A stretch of 64,000 nt of DNA from Hymenopus coronatus. Taxonomy: Eukaryota; Arthropoda; Insecta; Mantodea; Hymenopodidae. The position numbers and the translations under genes are program-made. The first letter of the stretch is position 1. Every line of letters begins with the position of its first letter. Shown here piece by piece: positions 12,871 through 26,300 of the stretch. Under the pieces are notes generated by a model that was not told the origin of the DNA, ran no database searches, and was given only the letters and a program-made list of their open reading frames with translations. Location: NCBI GenBank assembly GCA_030762935.1, contig CM060882.1, positions 19,783,001-19,847,000 on the forward strand. Direction: 5' to 3'.

Positions 12871-13447
12871 TATTTTGGGAAGGAACAAAGGGTCCACATT
12901 TTTATTGATTAATTATACCACTATTTTTCTAAACTTATCGATAGTAATACAATCTACTACATAGCGCATCTGCGCTCAAGGTTCTGTCATTTTTTTATAT
13001 TTTATATTATACTCGTACAACTGCTTTAAGCTATACGTTGCACTGATGCCTATGTGGGGAAATTGGTGGGCAATCGTACATTGGTTCTATAAGGAAGCAA
13101 TGCTTAGTATATAGGATCTTGGTACAGCAAATATTAACACTGCCATTTAATTATCTTCAACTTTTGTGTGTTTATGCTCTTCATATGTGGGCAGAATTGC
13201 ATTGCCTCATATAAGTAAATTAAAAACAAAATTGTCTCCCCATCTCCACTTATCAATGATTTTGATCAGTTTGGTCGAAATACATCTAACATCGATTAGT
13301 TTACATTAAACGCACAAAATGTTTGATTGGTTTTTATTCTGTTAGTATCTAACTATGGTCCCCAAGTCTTTTAACATCAATATTTAAATCTTTAAAAGTA
13401 AATAATATATTGACCAGAGGCGTATGCTGTAAGTTACGGGCTAGTTC
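12871..13447. other. Unclassified AT-rich DNA
   Basis: No gene, SINE or HPT similarity is recognised. Confidence 0.4.
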
Positions 13448-14186
13448 TTTTTATTTTCTCCACACGCACTATGTATACCGTTTATAGAGAAAGTATTGTA
13501 TTTCACCCAAAAATTTTTATGTCGAGATTTCACCGGAAATATGCATTTTGAAGTCCCCTGAGTCCAAAAAAGCATTTTTAGAAAAAGCGCCGTGTGTGTG
13601 GACAGCATAACTCCAAAACGAAAAGACGGTTAAATACCAGGATGCGACACGAACATTTTCGAGAAAATCCCTCCACTCCTCACTACCCTTTACATATAAT
13701 TTTATTTTTGAAAATGTTTTTCTCAAAAATTTCCCTAACGAATTTGGTTAAACTACTGAATATTAAAGACATTTACATCACAAATAAAATGTATATTTTG
13801 AATTTTCTGGGAATAGTCTGTCAAGGCTTCTTTATTCTGGATGAATTTTACTGAATTTGACATAACTGATAAACTGTAGGAGACAGACAAAAGCTTACAA
13901 CACAAAAAATGTAGATCTCGTTAAAACACATAATTTTTGTTATATATGTTTTTAGTGCAAATTTGACTGTCTCTGAGATAGTCCTTGTTATTTGTTTCAC
14001 TATCGCTTCAGGCTAGTATAGTCCCTTATTTCTCTTATACTTACAAGGAAGTAAGTAATAAGGCCATTTCTGATAAAGTTTATCTCCATTAGCATGACGT
14101 AGATTAAAGAATAATCTTTTGTAGGTAATGCTTGTTTGTGGAACAGCTAGAGAAAGTCATGTGAATGGAACACATCAGACTTTTTT
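13448..14186 (+). mobile_element. HPT element, diverged, internally shortened
   Basis: Left end TTTTATTTTCTCCACACGC, right end CATGTGAATGGAACACATC to 14186. The GT tract is reduced to CCGTGTGTGTGG and about 100 bp is missing near the middle. Confidence 0.85.
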
Positions 14187-15954
14187 CACCTGACAATTAT
14201 GTATGTATTTTTTGTTTTCTATAGCAGTATAATTGATTTCAGTAAAGTTTAATACATACAAATAATAATATAAAATTGTAATTACCCATTAATTAGACCT
14301 TTTATGTTCATTAGGTAAACTAAAACTCCCAATGTTCAGTAATAAAATCATTAGACACATCGGATTGCTTCGGCTGTCCTCGTGACTCGCCGGCTATGCT
14401 TAGCATGGCATTTGTTGTGATGACTTCCCCCCTTTTCGTCTCGTCCCGCTAATATGCCAATTAAGGCCATTACACTACATCAGCCAGTCATGTTTCACCC
14501 ACCTGAGAAGACAGGCTGCATTAAATTGCGAATAGAATCAAGTTTTATCACGAGGAGTCAATTTTATGCCGTAACAATAGGCTAGAATTTAAACATCTAA
14601 AAATTAGGAATAAATGCTTTGTTATTTATAAAAGTAATAGAAATTCTTTCTTCAAAAATATACGGATCTTTGCAGCTAGCCTTAGCTGGTCCACAGAATA
14701 CGCCCCTGATATTGACATAAAGTGGTTGTGCCATTCTTTCTTTTTTCAGCAAATTAGGAAACGTATGGATGTTTCCAGCTACATAGAACTGAAATCAACA
14801 GTATTTGTGAACCATATTGTGTTGTAAATTTGGCACTACTGGTTGTAACTTTGGAAGAAAAGTATAGTATATCTACACTTATAAAGGGGGGAATATATTA
14901 TCAGTATTCTTCGCTAAAATTCCTTGTCATACTAACTGTGCGCAGGTCTAATACTATTGTGCTCGTCAGCTGAAAAAAAAAAAAAAAAAAGCTTTCCTAA
15001 ATTCTTGTGCTGTTTAGTGCGCTACTGTTAATATAACCTAATGTTAATTTATTTTTAAAGCATTCTGTGGTCAACAACTAGATGAACCACGGTATAAAAT
15101 AAATATAATGGTATACTTTGTGCAAAACCCTGTTAACGTTAAGAGTAGAGAGGGTGGCATCAACGACCTCATTTAGGGTTTGTTCAATGGCGTTCCCATT
15201 GTAACCAATGGTAGCGTACCTGACATACAGAGACCGCTACATTAGTGATAGTGACTGCCTGTGTGCATTTGCCAGACTTCGCCTATACGCTCACCGCTGA
15301 ATCTTGCACTTGACGGTTCGGTTGGCTATATTGTTTGTGGTTGCGACGTTGCCAGAGTGACTAGTAAACAACAGCAGCTGATTATGAAGCCTTCTATCGC
15401 GTCTAAAGTTGTTTATAACCAGTGTGTATAGTTATTATTATTGTTATTGCTGTTAACTTAAAATAAAGCGTGCTATTGTCTTCGCAACATGGAATCCTGA
15501 TTGCAAGTTATCTTATTGGGATCTTGCGCTCAGATGTTTGTAGCCTTGATGCGAGCAAAGTGCACTGTCAGCACCTTGTATACTACAAGGCAACTGATCG
15601 TTGAACGGAAGACAGACATAAAATAAGTCATTACAGCTTAAAACTTTGTTGTTTTAGCCGATAAGAAATCCTATGGGAAGGAATGATGAAACACTGGTGT
15701 TTTTTTTATGTATTTTCAATATAAAATCGCAGCTAAATCTGCGACATTAATGTGGCAGGCAATTATCAGTGTAGCCAGCAATTTCCGATAGAGGCGCAGA
15801 ATTCAAAATATGAATCCAAAATATAACTTGAAATTGTAGCTGCTTCGAGCTAGAGTTGGTGGAAGCCTAAACCACCCGCAACCTCTACCGGGTCACTCGT
15901 GAAAATGTTAAAAATATAGAGAAAAAAGAACTAGACTTTTTTTTTTGTGCTTTC
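14187..15954. other. Unclassified intergenic DNA
   Basis: No supportable gene. An A18 run lies near 14973-14990. The segment 15120-15480 is GC-richer and ends with AATAAAG near 15463, so it could be a decayed LTR or UTR, but I found no matching second copy. Confidence 0.35.
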
Positions 15955-16147
15955 CTTTAACGTGGTTGGTCATTCCGGACGATGATTAAAATTGGTGAAC
16001 TGGTGCTCAAATGGTCTCGGGGTCCTTGGATCTTAAAGTTATTATTTGTTTTCTCAGAATAAGGGAAAACCCCGAAAAAGACCTTATTTGCGTAACTTAC
16101 CTTTGTTGAATGTGAGGCAAACACACTTCCACCACACTACCCAGGCG
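15955..16147 (-). mobile_element. tRNA-related SINE, family A
   Basis: Tail AACGTGGTTGGTCATTCCGG and body as in the 4386 copy; the B-box region is eroded (TTGAATGTGAGGC). Confidence 0.65.
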
Positions 16148-16792
16148 GGCAAAGGAACGTTTTAACAGGATCAATTTAGTGGAGTAAATTATTATTAATT
16201 CAGATCGTGACAATGAAAGCAGCAAAGATGAATAAAATACTTCAACATGAAATAAACTTGGCAACGTTGCGGAGGCGCCATTAGCGGCAGAAGGTATTTG
16301 TTTCTACCTACTGCTTCCGTACGCGGTACTAGCCATCAAACATAACCACACGTTAAGGTAGGTAGTGCATCAACTATACCCAACAAATTTGATGCGTAAC
16401 CGATTCTAATAAAAGTGTTCAAGGTTAGAAACATACTCCGTTAAGCAGCGCTTCATCTAGACTTCAAAAACATGCAGACCACCGATGCCTTTATAAAATG
16501 ACAGTCACACAAAATGGATGGTTGCTTCATTTTTGAAAAGCTTCCTGAACCGGGTGCGTTGCTCGTACATTTAGTACATTTTAAACTAAAACCACCTTTT
16601 TGCCTTAGACTATTCAAACACATCAAAATTCAGTCTTGCTTAATTGTTCCCTCCCTCTTACAACACAAAGTAGTTTCGGCATGTTGCTCTTGGCCCTCAG
16701 AAATCCTTCCATGGCAAACAAAATAGTGTAGTAAATGTCTGACGGAACATATCTGTTTGAAATGAAAATGTAAACCGCTCTGTGCAACATCC
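16148..16792 (-). other. Immediate 3' flank of PAL, probable 3' UTR
   Basis: Lies directly downstream of the PAL stop. No other gene is recognised and no canonical poly(A) signal was found on the minus strand, so the transcript end cannot be placed. Confidence 0.35.
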
Positions 16793-16912
16793 TTATTCTT
16801 TGGCGCTGGGTTTCTTCAGAGTAAACTTCCAGACTTTATTTGGTCCAATCTCCGTTACGTATAAAGATGTTCCATTAGGGCAGATGGCAATTGCATGAGG
16901 ATTCTTCAGCCC
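16793..16912 (-). CDS. Pal: PAL exon 7 (terminal coding exon)
   Basis: Encodes residues 349-387 and the TAA stop. Acceptor TTTTTACAG precedes GLKNPHAIAICPNG and VWKF. His354 is the third zinc ligand; the next residue is Ala rather than the Asp of vertebrate PHD. The tail after VWKFTL is short and lysine-rich. I see no clear AATAAA within 500 bp downstream on the minus strand. Confidence 0.92.
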   Translation of the reverse strand, partial: GLKNPHAIAICPNGTSLYVTEIGPNKVWKFTLKKPSAKE

Positions 16913-19900
16913 CTGTAAAAATAAACAATATCTCAAGTAGAAACAATAATTTAGAATGTAAAAAGTGAAGCAACACAAACACCAATATAACATTTAATAA
17001 TTTGTAATAAAGCTTTACTTTTACGTAATCAAAATGTATTGCATCACCAGCTTGTTGTTGTTGTTGTTTATTTACATCGTTACGGTTACTGGTACTAGGT
17101 AAAGAATTGTGTATTAAGGTATTGCTAAATACTGGAACAGAAAAAAATCTGATGTGTTACACACACATGATTTTCTCTAGCTGCTCTACAAACCTCATAC
17201 ATAAGATTCTTCTTCTTTCTGTATCTTGCTAATCGTGGTACTCATTAGCACAATATTCTTATTATTTAGTTCCATATAAGTAGGGAGAAAATAAGGGAAT
17301 ACACTAGGCTAAACCAATAGTCAAACATTTTAAAAGCTGTCGTTATGCGATTGTCATTACTAATCGCTTCTTTTCTTGGCCAGGAGTAAAACAAAAGAAA
17401 AACGGACACTCCCGTCTGAGAAAAGTGTAAGTACTTCACAACTGAAACTAATAACAATGAATACCTCTAAAACGGTAAGCTCCACGACAATAATGTATAT
17501 TACATAATGTGTGTATTTTAACAAGGCCTAAATTTTTTGTATAGTAAGTTTTTGTCTATCTCATACGGTTTACTAGTTATGCCAAATTAAGCAAAATTCA
17601 TCCAGAATAAACAGCTCTTCAGAAGCTATTTCCAGAAAATTCAAGATATACATTTTATTTGTTAGGTAAATAGCTTTAATATATGATATTTTAATCAAAA
17701 TCGTTTGAGCCATTTTTAAGAAAATCAAAATTTTCGAAAAAAGTTCCATGTAAAGGATAGTTTGGGGTGGGGGGATTTTTCTCAAAATCTTCGTGTTGCA
17801 TCCCTGGAAGACACTAAACTTAAATACCATGTTTAGTGTTTTAGCTACTTTTCGTTTTTGAGTTATCGTGTTCACAGGCACACGGACATATACACTCGGA
17901 CCTTTTTTTTTTTTTTTTTTCTGAAAATGCTTTTTTTTTCTGAAAATGCTTTTTTTTTTTGATACAGAGGGTCCTAAAACAGGTATTTTCGTTGAAATCT
18001 CGGTATCGAATTTTTGGGTGGAATACAATATTTCTCTATCCCTATGTACATTGTACATATGGGGCTAGAGAAAGTAAAAATTGACGATAGTATCAATTGG
18101 TGGTATACCAATGCACTATTTTTATTCTTTAAAAATATGTGTTCCATTCACATGACTTTGTCTACATCTCTGTAACAAACTATTGTTAAAAAGCTTATTC
18201 TTCTGTTAACTCATGGAAATGGAGATAAACACTAGCAAACATAGCTCCTTGCAGTGGAAGGGAGTACACTAGGATCAAGTGTAAGTCAAATCTTTTAAAA
18301 GTTGATTTCCATCCCTTTCTTTGCATTCCCAGGAGGTGAACAATGTATAGAAAGCAATAGGAAAAACATGTTCAAAGGATGAATAGCAATCGATTACCTA
18401 AAATAGGTATAAATTATAACCTAAAGGTAAAAGAAACCAAGGAAGACCAAAGAAAAGATGGGCAGACAAATTTGGAGCCTAAACGGATTGAAAAGTCCAA
18501 CACCGTGAAGCAAAAGATGAAGAATAATGAACCTACTCAGCATTCGCCCCTCGACTCGGGGAAACCCCTTAAATATTTCATGGATCAGCTAGGTTGGCCG
18601 CGGGAATCAATGCGGGTGATGGATGAAACCGCTTGAGCCATCGTGTAACTCACCCTAACCGAGATTTGAACTCGGGACCTCCCGGATCCGGGCCACAAAC
18701 TATAAGTGTCTGAGCCATCTCGTTGCGTGTTTGATATTGTTGTGATCTATAAACAATACTTACAGCAGTAGGTCCCCAATGGTCAACCACACTTTCTGAA
18801 CGCGGGTCCAGTGTAAACCCTCGCACCGGAATTTGTGGTGATGTTGGTCCATTTACAGCATAAACAAAATCTCCTGAAACAAGAGTAAAAAAGGTGGCAT
18901 TAGTGTGACACCATGAACTGGAATAAAAAAGTCTTCATTACTGTTTTATCACAAGTAATTTAAAGGTATAATAAAGAGGTATAATTTCTCTAGATGTATA
19001 GGTATGTAAAGTTTTCTCAAAAAAGACGGCCTTCAAACGGCTCCTCCCTACCACTGTGAAATATTTTTTTTTTTTTTTTAAGCTTAACGTCCTTTAACTT
19101 GGTTGGTCATATCGGACGATGAATGAAAATTGGTGAAATGATGCTCAAATGATCGCGGGGTCCATGGAATTTTAAGTTACTTGACATTCGTCTTCTCAGG
19201 ATAAGGGAAATCCCGAAAAAAAACCTTATCCGAGTAACTCACCCTAAGCGAGATTCGAACTCACGACCTTTCGACTGTGAAGCAGACACGCTACCACCAC
19301 ACTACCCAGGCGGGCTAAAAATCCGTCGTCCTCCGCCGGGTTTGAACCCGCGACCTTGGATATATGAAGTCGGCATGGTAACCATTACACCACGGAGGGC
19401 GACAACCATTAGGAAACAAAAGACAGGCCTATACTAGGGGCGAGAGGCGACGTAGTAAAATCTCTGTTTCCTGGAGACACTGAAGACTGCTTGCAAGTCA
19501 AGATTCGTGCCTCAGTTAAGGGACCAGTAAATGGAAGACTTGGCAACTGCGAGGGTTGGTTTCCAACGTATAATAAAGAAAAAGACAAGTAATTTAATTT
19601 TTTTCGTTGAATTAAAATAGCTCAAATGATTTCTCAATTTAAACCCAAACTTCAAAGTCACACCGAGGACTATCATGTTTCGAAAAATAGTCTTATTACT
19701 TGCTTCCTTATAAGTAGAAGCAAAATAAGGGAGTACCATAGGTTAAAGTGATAGTCAAAAGCTGGTTGCTATGTGACTGAAGTTCCTTTGTTTGTATGGA
19801 CACGAGTTGACAAATTCCTGTACGAGAAAAGTATAAGTTTTTTAAAGCTGAAACCAAAAACAAGGAATGTCGCAAAAAGGACCAACTCCACGAAAAAATG

Positions 19901-20270
19901 TATATAACATAAATTGAGTGTTTTAATGTGCTCTGTGTTTTTGTGTGGCAAGTTTTTGTCTATCCCTTGCGGTTTAGCAGTTGTGCAAAATTCCGTAAAA
20001 TCCATCTAGAATAAAGTGGTGTTCAGAGGCTATTCCTAGAAAATTCAAGATATACATACATATTGTTTGTCAGGTACATATCTTTAGTACGCGATATTTT
20101 AATCAAAATCGTTTGAGTCATTTTTGAGAAAATCAAAATTTTCGAAAAACGTTCCTTGTAAAGGGGGACATTTTTGAAAATCTTCGTGTCGCATCCTTGG
20201 AATAAACCAAACTTAAATACTAACTTTGGTACTCAACGGTATTTTCGTTTTTGAGCTATGCTGTCCACAG

Positions 20271-20302
<32 letters not shown>

Positions 20303-23300
20303 ACACAAACGCACGCACACACACGGACCTTTTTGTAAAAATGTTTTTTTTGGATTCATGGGGACCCAAAACATGTATTTCCGGTGAAATCTCGGTATCG
20401 AATGTTTGGTTGGAATGCAATAGCTTCTCTATACACTGTGTACATAGTACGTGTAGAGAAAGTAAAGATATAGTGTTTGTGTTTGAGAATTGAAAACATA
20501 TGCTTAAATACGTCTGAAAGTAAAACCTAGGGCAATTCTTATTCATAGTTCCTCTGTGAACATGTACAGCAAATTTTATTTATGTAAAGAAAAGCTGCTC
20601 CGCAAGGATCGTTTTACAGGAAGAAAAATGCTGAAAATATCAATAGCGAGAAAACAAGTAAAGTTTTGCATGCACATATCAGATTAAAATTCACCAGTTT
20701 GGTAGGTTGGACCCTCAGCTTTCCTTTTCCTCTCCTCTGCTGCTGCCTTTTTTTGTTATTTTTTCTTGCATTGCTGCATTTCTTCTGCACAACTTCGTCT
20801 TTTATTTTACCTGGTGCGAATGAGATCTCGTCGAACTGAAGTTTTTCTTGCCAAGTCCAGTAAATGTATCACCTCCAATGGTTTGACTTAAGGCATTTAA
20901 AATTTATCTCATCTCCCCAATTTTTTTTTTCAGAGATGTTAAAATTATTTTATGAAGTTTAAATTAAAAAAATCGATTTTTTTTTTATGATTTTTCATTA
21001 AATTTCAGTCGTGCATACTCTTAAGCTAAAGGAAAGCAAAGTAAGTAATGGAAATTAGAGTGGAAGGAAGAAGGTGTATGGGACGACGACCGAGGATAAA
21101 CTGGAAGAATACCTTAAAAAGAATGAAGAGGGGGAAAACAATTATGGAAATGAGAATGTATAGAGACCGGAAGACCTGGAGGGTCTGGACGGAGCGAGGT
21201 GAGCCGGTCGCTTGATGATACTAAGGGATGGAAGAAGAAGAAGAAGAAGATGCTTATACCCTTTTTAGTACCAACCACGATATAATCGTGATGCCATTTT
21301 CATACGTTTTAACTCTTTCTAGCTGAGAAATCTGTCTACGTAATAGCCATACAGAAAGTTCTTCTGGAGCGTTTCAGGACCTTACCTATCTATACTTCAA
21401 AGCGCTACATTAGCTCCATATGTAATTCCTCTAGCCGGTGTGTGTATATGTTGGTTGAAACATGGCGTCGTCTAGCCACAGATCACAAACAAAAGAGGAA
21501 ATAAGAGCTGCAGTTCACGATGTATTATAAGAAAGTGAATCTTCAAACCTTGATGAAAGAGTTTCTGACTTCGACATAAGAGAGGAAGATACATATTTTA
21601 GCTTCAGCGATAATAACGGACCTCGTAAGCAATGTGAATCAACCATTCAGCTATGCAATATCACGAGTACCAAATTGTAGAGTAATCTACGTTACATTTC
21701 AATCCTATTGCTTTATGCCGTTTTCATAAAAGTGCCATCATGCTTATGTGTCTGTGTTTTTGGTGATTTTTTTTTCAGTTTTCAGCTTTTAGTTTACGTG
21801 AATTCATTTTTTTTTTTTTTTTTTTTTTTGTATTTTAAAAAATACCAGACCAAAACAGGATGCTGTTTTAGTAACGAAACATCTGTGCTTTCATTTAATA
21901 AGCCGAACTTTTGGTTTACTAAGGTTTTGTATGCCTAATTATTGTTTATTTTGGGATTTTTAAATTTATTTTTAAAATTTTCCTTGGTCTTTAATTTTTT
22001 TAAAATATCGAAGAGACTTCTTATCCATATAATGGGCAAAAGGGTTTACTAAAAATGAAAATATATTCAGCTCTCTATGTCGTTTGATGCTCACGTTATT
22101 ACTAATAATTTAAAACCCTGTATTCTCCTCTAAAATTGCTTGACACTTTTCAGACAATATTTTGCTTTTTGGGCTGGCACTAAACGGGTTAAGCTAAGTC
22201 AATGTCAAAATAGCGCGACCCGCTCACCGTCTTTGCCAATAAACAAGAAGGGTAAAACGAAGATCGCTCACTCAGTTCCCAACTGACAGGATTATCTTGA
22301 AACAGCCCCGTTGATATCTGCAACTCTTTTAACGCACGAAGGAATATCTGCACACGTCAAATTGTCGCGTTGTCCATGTCTTTTTGTTTATGGCATATTT
22401 AAATTACTCATATCGGATTGTTTATTAGTCGGAGATTAGATTAGAGAGCGTTCTATAGGTTCGTTTAGGCCAGGAAGCCACTGAACTTGTCAAGACATAT
22501 TCATGTATACATATGTTTATGTACTATGGAAAAAAAAAAAAATTATAAAGCTCTAGTGCTAAAAGCATGGTTTACAAAAACAGCAGAATAGACACATAAT
22601 CACACCATTATAAAAGCATATGTACTTCCTTTTTTTTTTTTTTTTTTGCATGCACATAAAAACAAAGAGTATCAAAAATTAGTGTTAAAATGTATAAATA
22701 AATATAATTTCATTATATGTAACACATATGTAATGTCAGATGATAGTTTTCTAATTATCGACACAATAATTACTACTAGTAATTATATAAAACTAAAATT
22801 TGATTATTGTATTAGGTACTCTTTATAAATGTCAACAAATTACAATACATATATGGAGTGGGAGGACACTTTCCATATGCTAACTTCGATGTGTCAGTTG
22901 AGTGATTGACTGGCAGCATACAGAATTGAGGTGTAGTTCACCGTGCCCGTTCACCAACTCTGTGTTCGTCGTCTCAGTACAGCAGTTGAGTTCCTCAGGG
23001 TGGCTACAAGAAAGCTTTTTGTATGAATACTTGTTTTAAATTAATATCTGTAGCAGGATCCTGTTTCACCCAGATTTGTTTATTCGGTGAAACATCTAAC
23101 ACTAATGGTGATTTCACCTCGACAAACCTTTTGAACATTTTAATGCACACTTTTGTAAAAGCAAGTAAACACTTTTAACGACAATAAACGCGCTCGCGTC
23201 CCACTCTTTGCGCGGAATTACATAACACTTGGAACTTTGGCGCGAAATCTTTCCACAGAGTGTTGTGGAGTAAGTGCCTGACTGACAGAATCAACTGAGT

Positions 23301-26300
23301 ATTTTCTGAATTTTGCTTTACTTATATAGTAAGAACTTACTCCAAAACTTACTTGTAGCGTCACTATGCCACATGGTTTCATTGTGTTCTAGTCAGGTGA
23401 CACCTAAACACAATAAAAAATACCCTGCTTACGAAATGTTTGATACTTTATCCCCGCAAGCACTTGTTACCCTAATAACTCCATGGCACGACAGCTCACG
23501 GGGAACCTTGGCCTACCGCCCGGCCGCTGCGTCCCCCATCTCGGTCCACTACAGACGTCATGGATGGGGTGCAGTATTGGAGGGTGAGACGTGGTCAGCG
23601 CCTCGAGTCCCTCCCGGCCAGTTAATGCGGTCCTCATGACCTGGAGCCGCTACTTCTCCATCAAGTAGCTCCTCAATTGGCCCCCCAGCGACCTTACGAG
23701 GCTGAGTGCACCCCGGGCCAGGTCTCCCAGCGGGGGAAAAATCCCCACGCCGGTACTGGGGATCGAACCCAGGTCTCCCGCTTGGTAAGCAGCTTCGCTA
23801 CCACCGCGCTAAGGAGACGACCTTGTTACCCTAATGCACGCATAATATATAAAAGAAAACCAAGAATTCTCAATGCTTTTGAGGACAATGCAGATTTTAC
23901 TACGAAGTACCTTGCAACTCTGACTTGGAAATGTTAGCATAGTTACAGCTAAATCTTAAGGACTAAATACAAGAAAATAACTTAAAATACAATGACAGAA
24001 GCATTAGTAATTGTTTATAAACGTTTTGATAATCATTCAGGAGCAGTGACATGAGGACAGTTGGTCACCTATTAAGTGAAGTAACAGGCTTACCGTAAGA
24101 TGCAACAGCAAAGACGCGGCCGAGGTCCGGAGCTTGAATGGTTGCTGGAGGTGAACTGACGTAACGAGCTCCGCCTAGCCCAGCTCTCGGACACGTCACT
24201 CTCATATTCTCTCGATCTGCGATACACACCAGGTCCAGTCTCTCCACGAGCGTGAGTCCATGTGGCACTTGCAGCGATAAGAACTCTGTAACAACAAAAT
24301 GTTCACACCTTCAGCTTACCCTATACAAGTGCCTTTTTTTACTTTCTTTATACGCACTATCTACCCAAAAATTTGATAAGATTTCACCGGAAATACATGT
24401 TTTGGGTCCCCCTGAATCCAGAAAAAGGTCCGTGTGTGTGTGTATCTGTGTGTCTGGGACGACATAGCTCAAAAACGAAAAGACCGTTCAATACCAAACT
24501 TGGTTTTTAAGTTTGGTATCTTCCAGAGATATGACACGAAGATTTTCAAGAAAATCTCCTCACCCCCCACTACCCTTTACATGGAACGTTTTTCAAAAAT
24601 TTTGATTTTCTTAAAAATGGCTCTAACGGTTTTGATTAAAATATCGTATATTAAAGATATTTTAACTGACAAATAAAATGCATATCTTGAATTTTCTGGG
24701 AATAGCATCTGAAGATTATTCTGGATGAATTTTACGGAATTTTGCATAACTGCTAAACCGTAATAGATGGACAAAAATCTTATCGCACGTTAAAACACAC
24801 AATTTATGTCATATACATTTTTTTCGTGGAGTTGATCGTTTTTGAGATATTCCTTGTTTTAGTTCAGCTTTGAAAAACATACTTTTCTCATACAGGAATC
24901 TGTCAACTCCTGTCCATACAAACAATGGAATTTCAGTCAAATAGCAACCAGTTTTTGGCTATCACTTTAACCTATGGTACTCCCTTATTTCGCTTCGGCT
25001 TACAAGGAAGCAAGTAATAAGACTATTTCTGCTAGTTTTTTCTCGATTATCATGAAATATATAGAAGCCTTAGCTTTTTAACAACAATTTGTTGCAGGGA
25101 TGTAGGTCATGTTAATGGATCACATCAGATTTTTACTTTCTCTACATACAGGATGGCTCAAAAATAGTTCTAAAAAGTTTGAAGACAGGTTCCTTACATC
25201 AAAACAAGAAAAAATGTTCATATAAACACATGCCCCAAAATCCTTCGTTCTCGATTTATTGAAATTCAAAATTGTACTAATAAAAACATTTTAAAGTGAC
25301 ACTTTATTAAGGCCTCTCTATCAGGCTTGAGGTAAATCTACGACACGGGACCAACGGCTATACTTCGCTTCCGAAGGAAGCCATGCTAAGGATTTGTACA
25401 CCCGAAAAAATCCATCGCCCTCCGCCGGTTTTGACCTGCGACCTTGGGTATATGAAGTTAGCATGGTAACCATTACACCACGGAGGGCGACTTCCAGTCG
25501 GTGTCATATGATTTCGCAGTATTTCATGACACGTAGATTAAGAGTTTCTTTATCCGTGATGTCTGCTGCATAAATGAATGGTTTAAGGTGCCCCCAAAAG
25601 ATAAAATAATCCTAAGGGTTTAGGTCGGGGGAACATGAAGTCAGGAAACTGGTCCCCTTCTACCTATCCATTTGCATTGCTAGAAACCAGCCAATGCATC
25701 TCGAACAATGAGACTAAAATGTGCTAGAGCATCATGTATAAACCACATGTTTCTTCTTATTTGAAGAGGCACATTTTCTAATAAGAGTGGGAGAGTGTTC
25801 TGAATGAAGTCCCTGTAGACAGCACTTGTAAGGCGTGCTGGGGAATGTATTACACATCTGATAAATGTTAACAAGTAGCCATGGCAACACAAGGCCAACT
25901 CTGCAGGGTAAAATGGTCAAATCTTTTTATGAATGAGTGTATAAATAAGTGAGGTTATTAGGTTGGACCCGGAGAGCCGTTGAAGCTGGCTTTCATTAAT
26001 AAATTGATGTCGAAAACGAAACGTTTTAGAACTTATGTTTATATTAACAAATTTTCTTGTTTCGATGTTAGGAATCCATCCCCAAACGCTGTAAAAGTAT
26101 TTTTGAATCACTCTTTATAGTAGGTTCACCGGAAATATATGTTTTGAGGTTCCCTGAATCAAAAAAATATAGAAAAAAAGTACAAGTGTGTGTGAGTATG
26201 TATACAGCATAGCTCAAAAATGAAAAAAATTTGGTATTTAAATTTAGAATCTTACAAGAATGCGACACGAAGATTTTGAAGAAAAATAAATACCCCACCA

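Noticed and set aside
19318..19402. tRNA gene candidate on the minus strand
   Set aside because: Same head recurs in SINE family B copies at 11828, 25310, 30807 and 59203, with TSDs at two of them.
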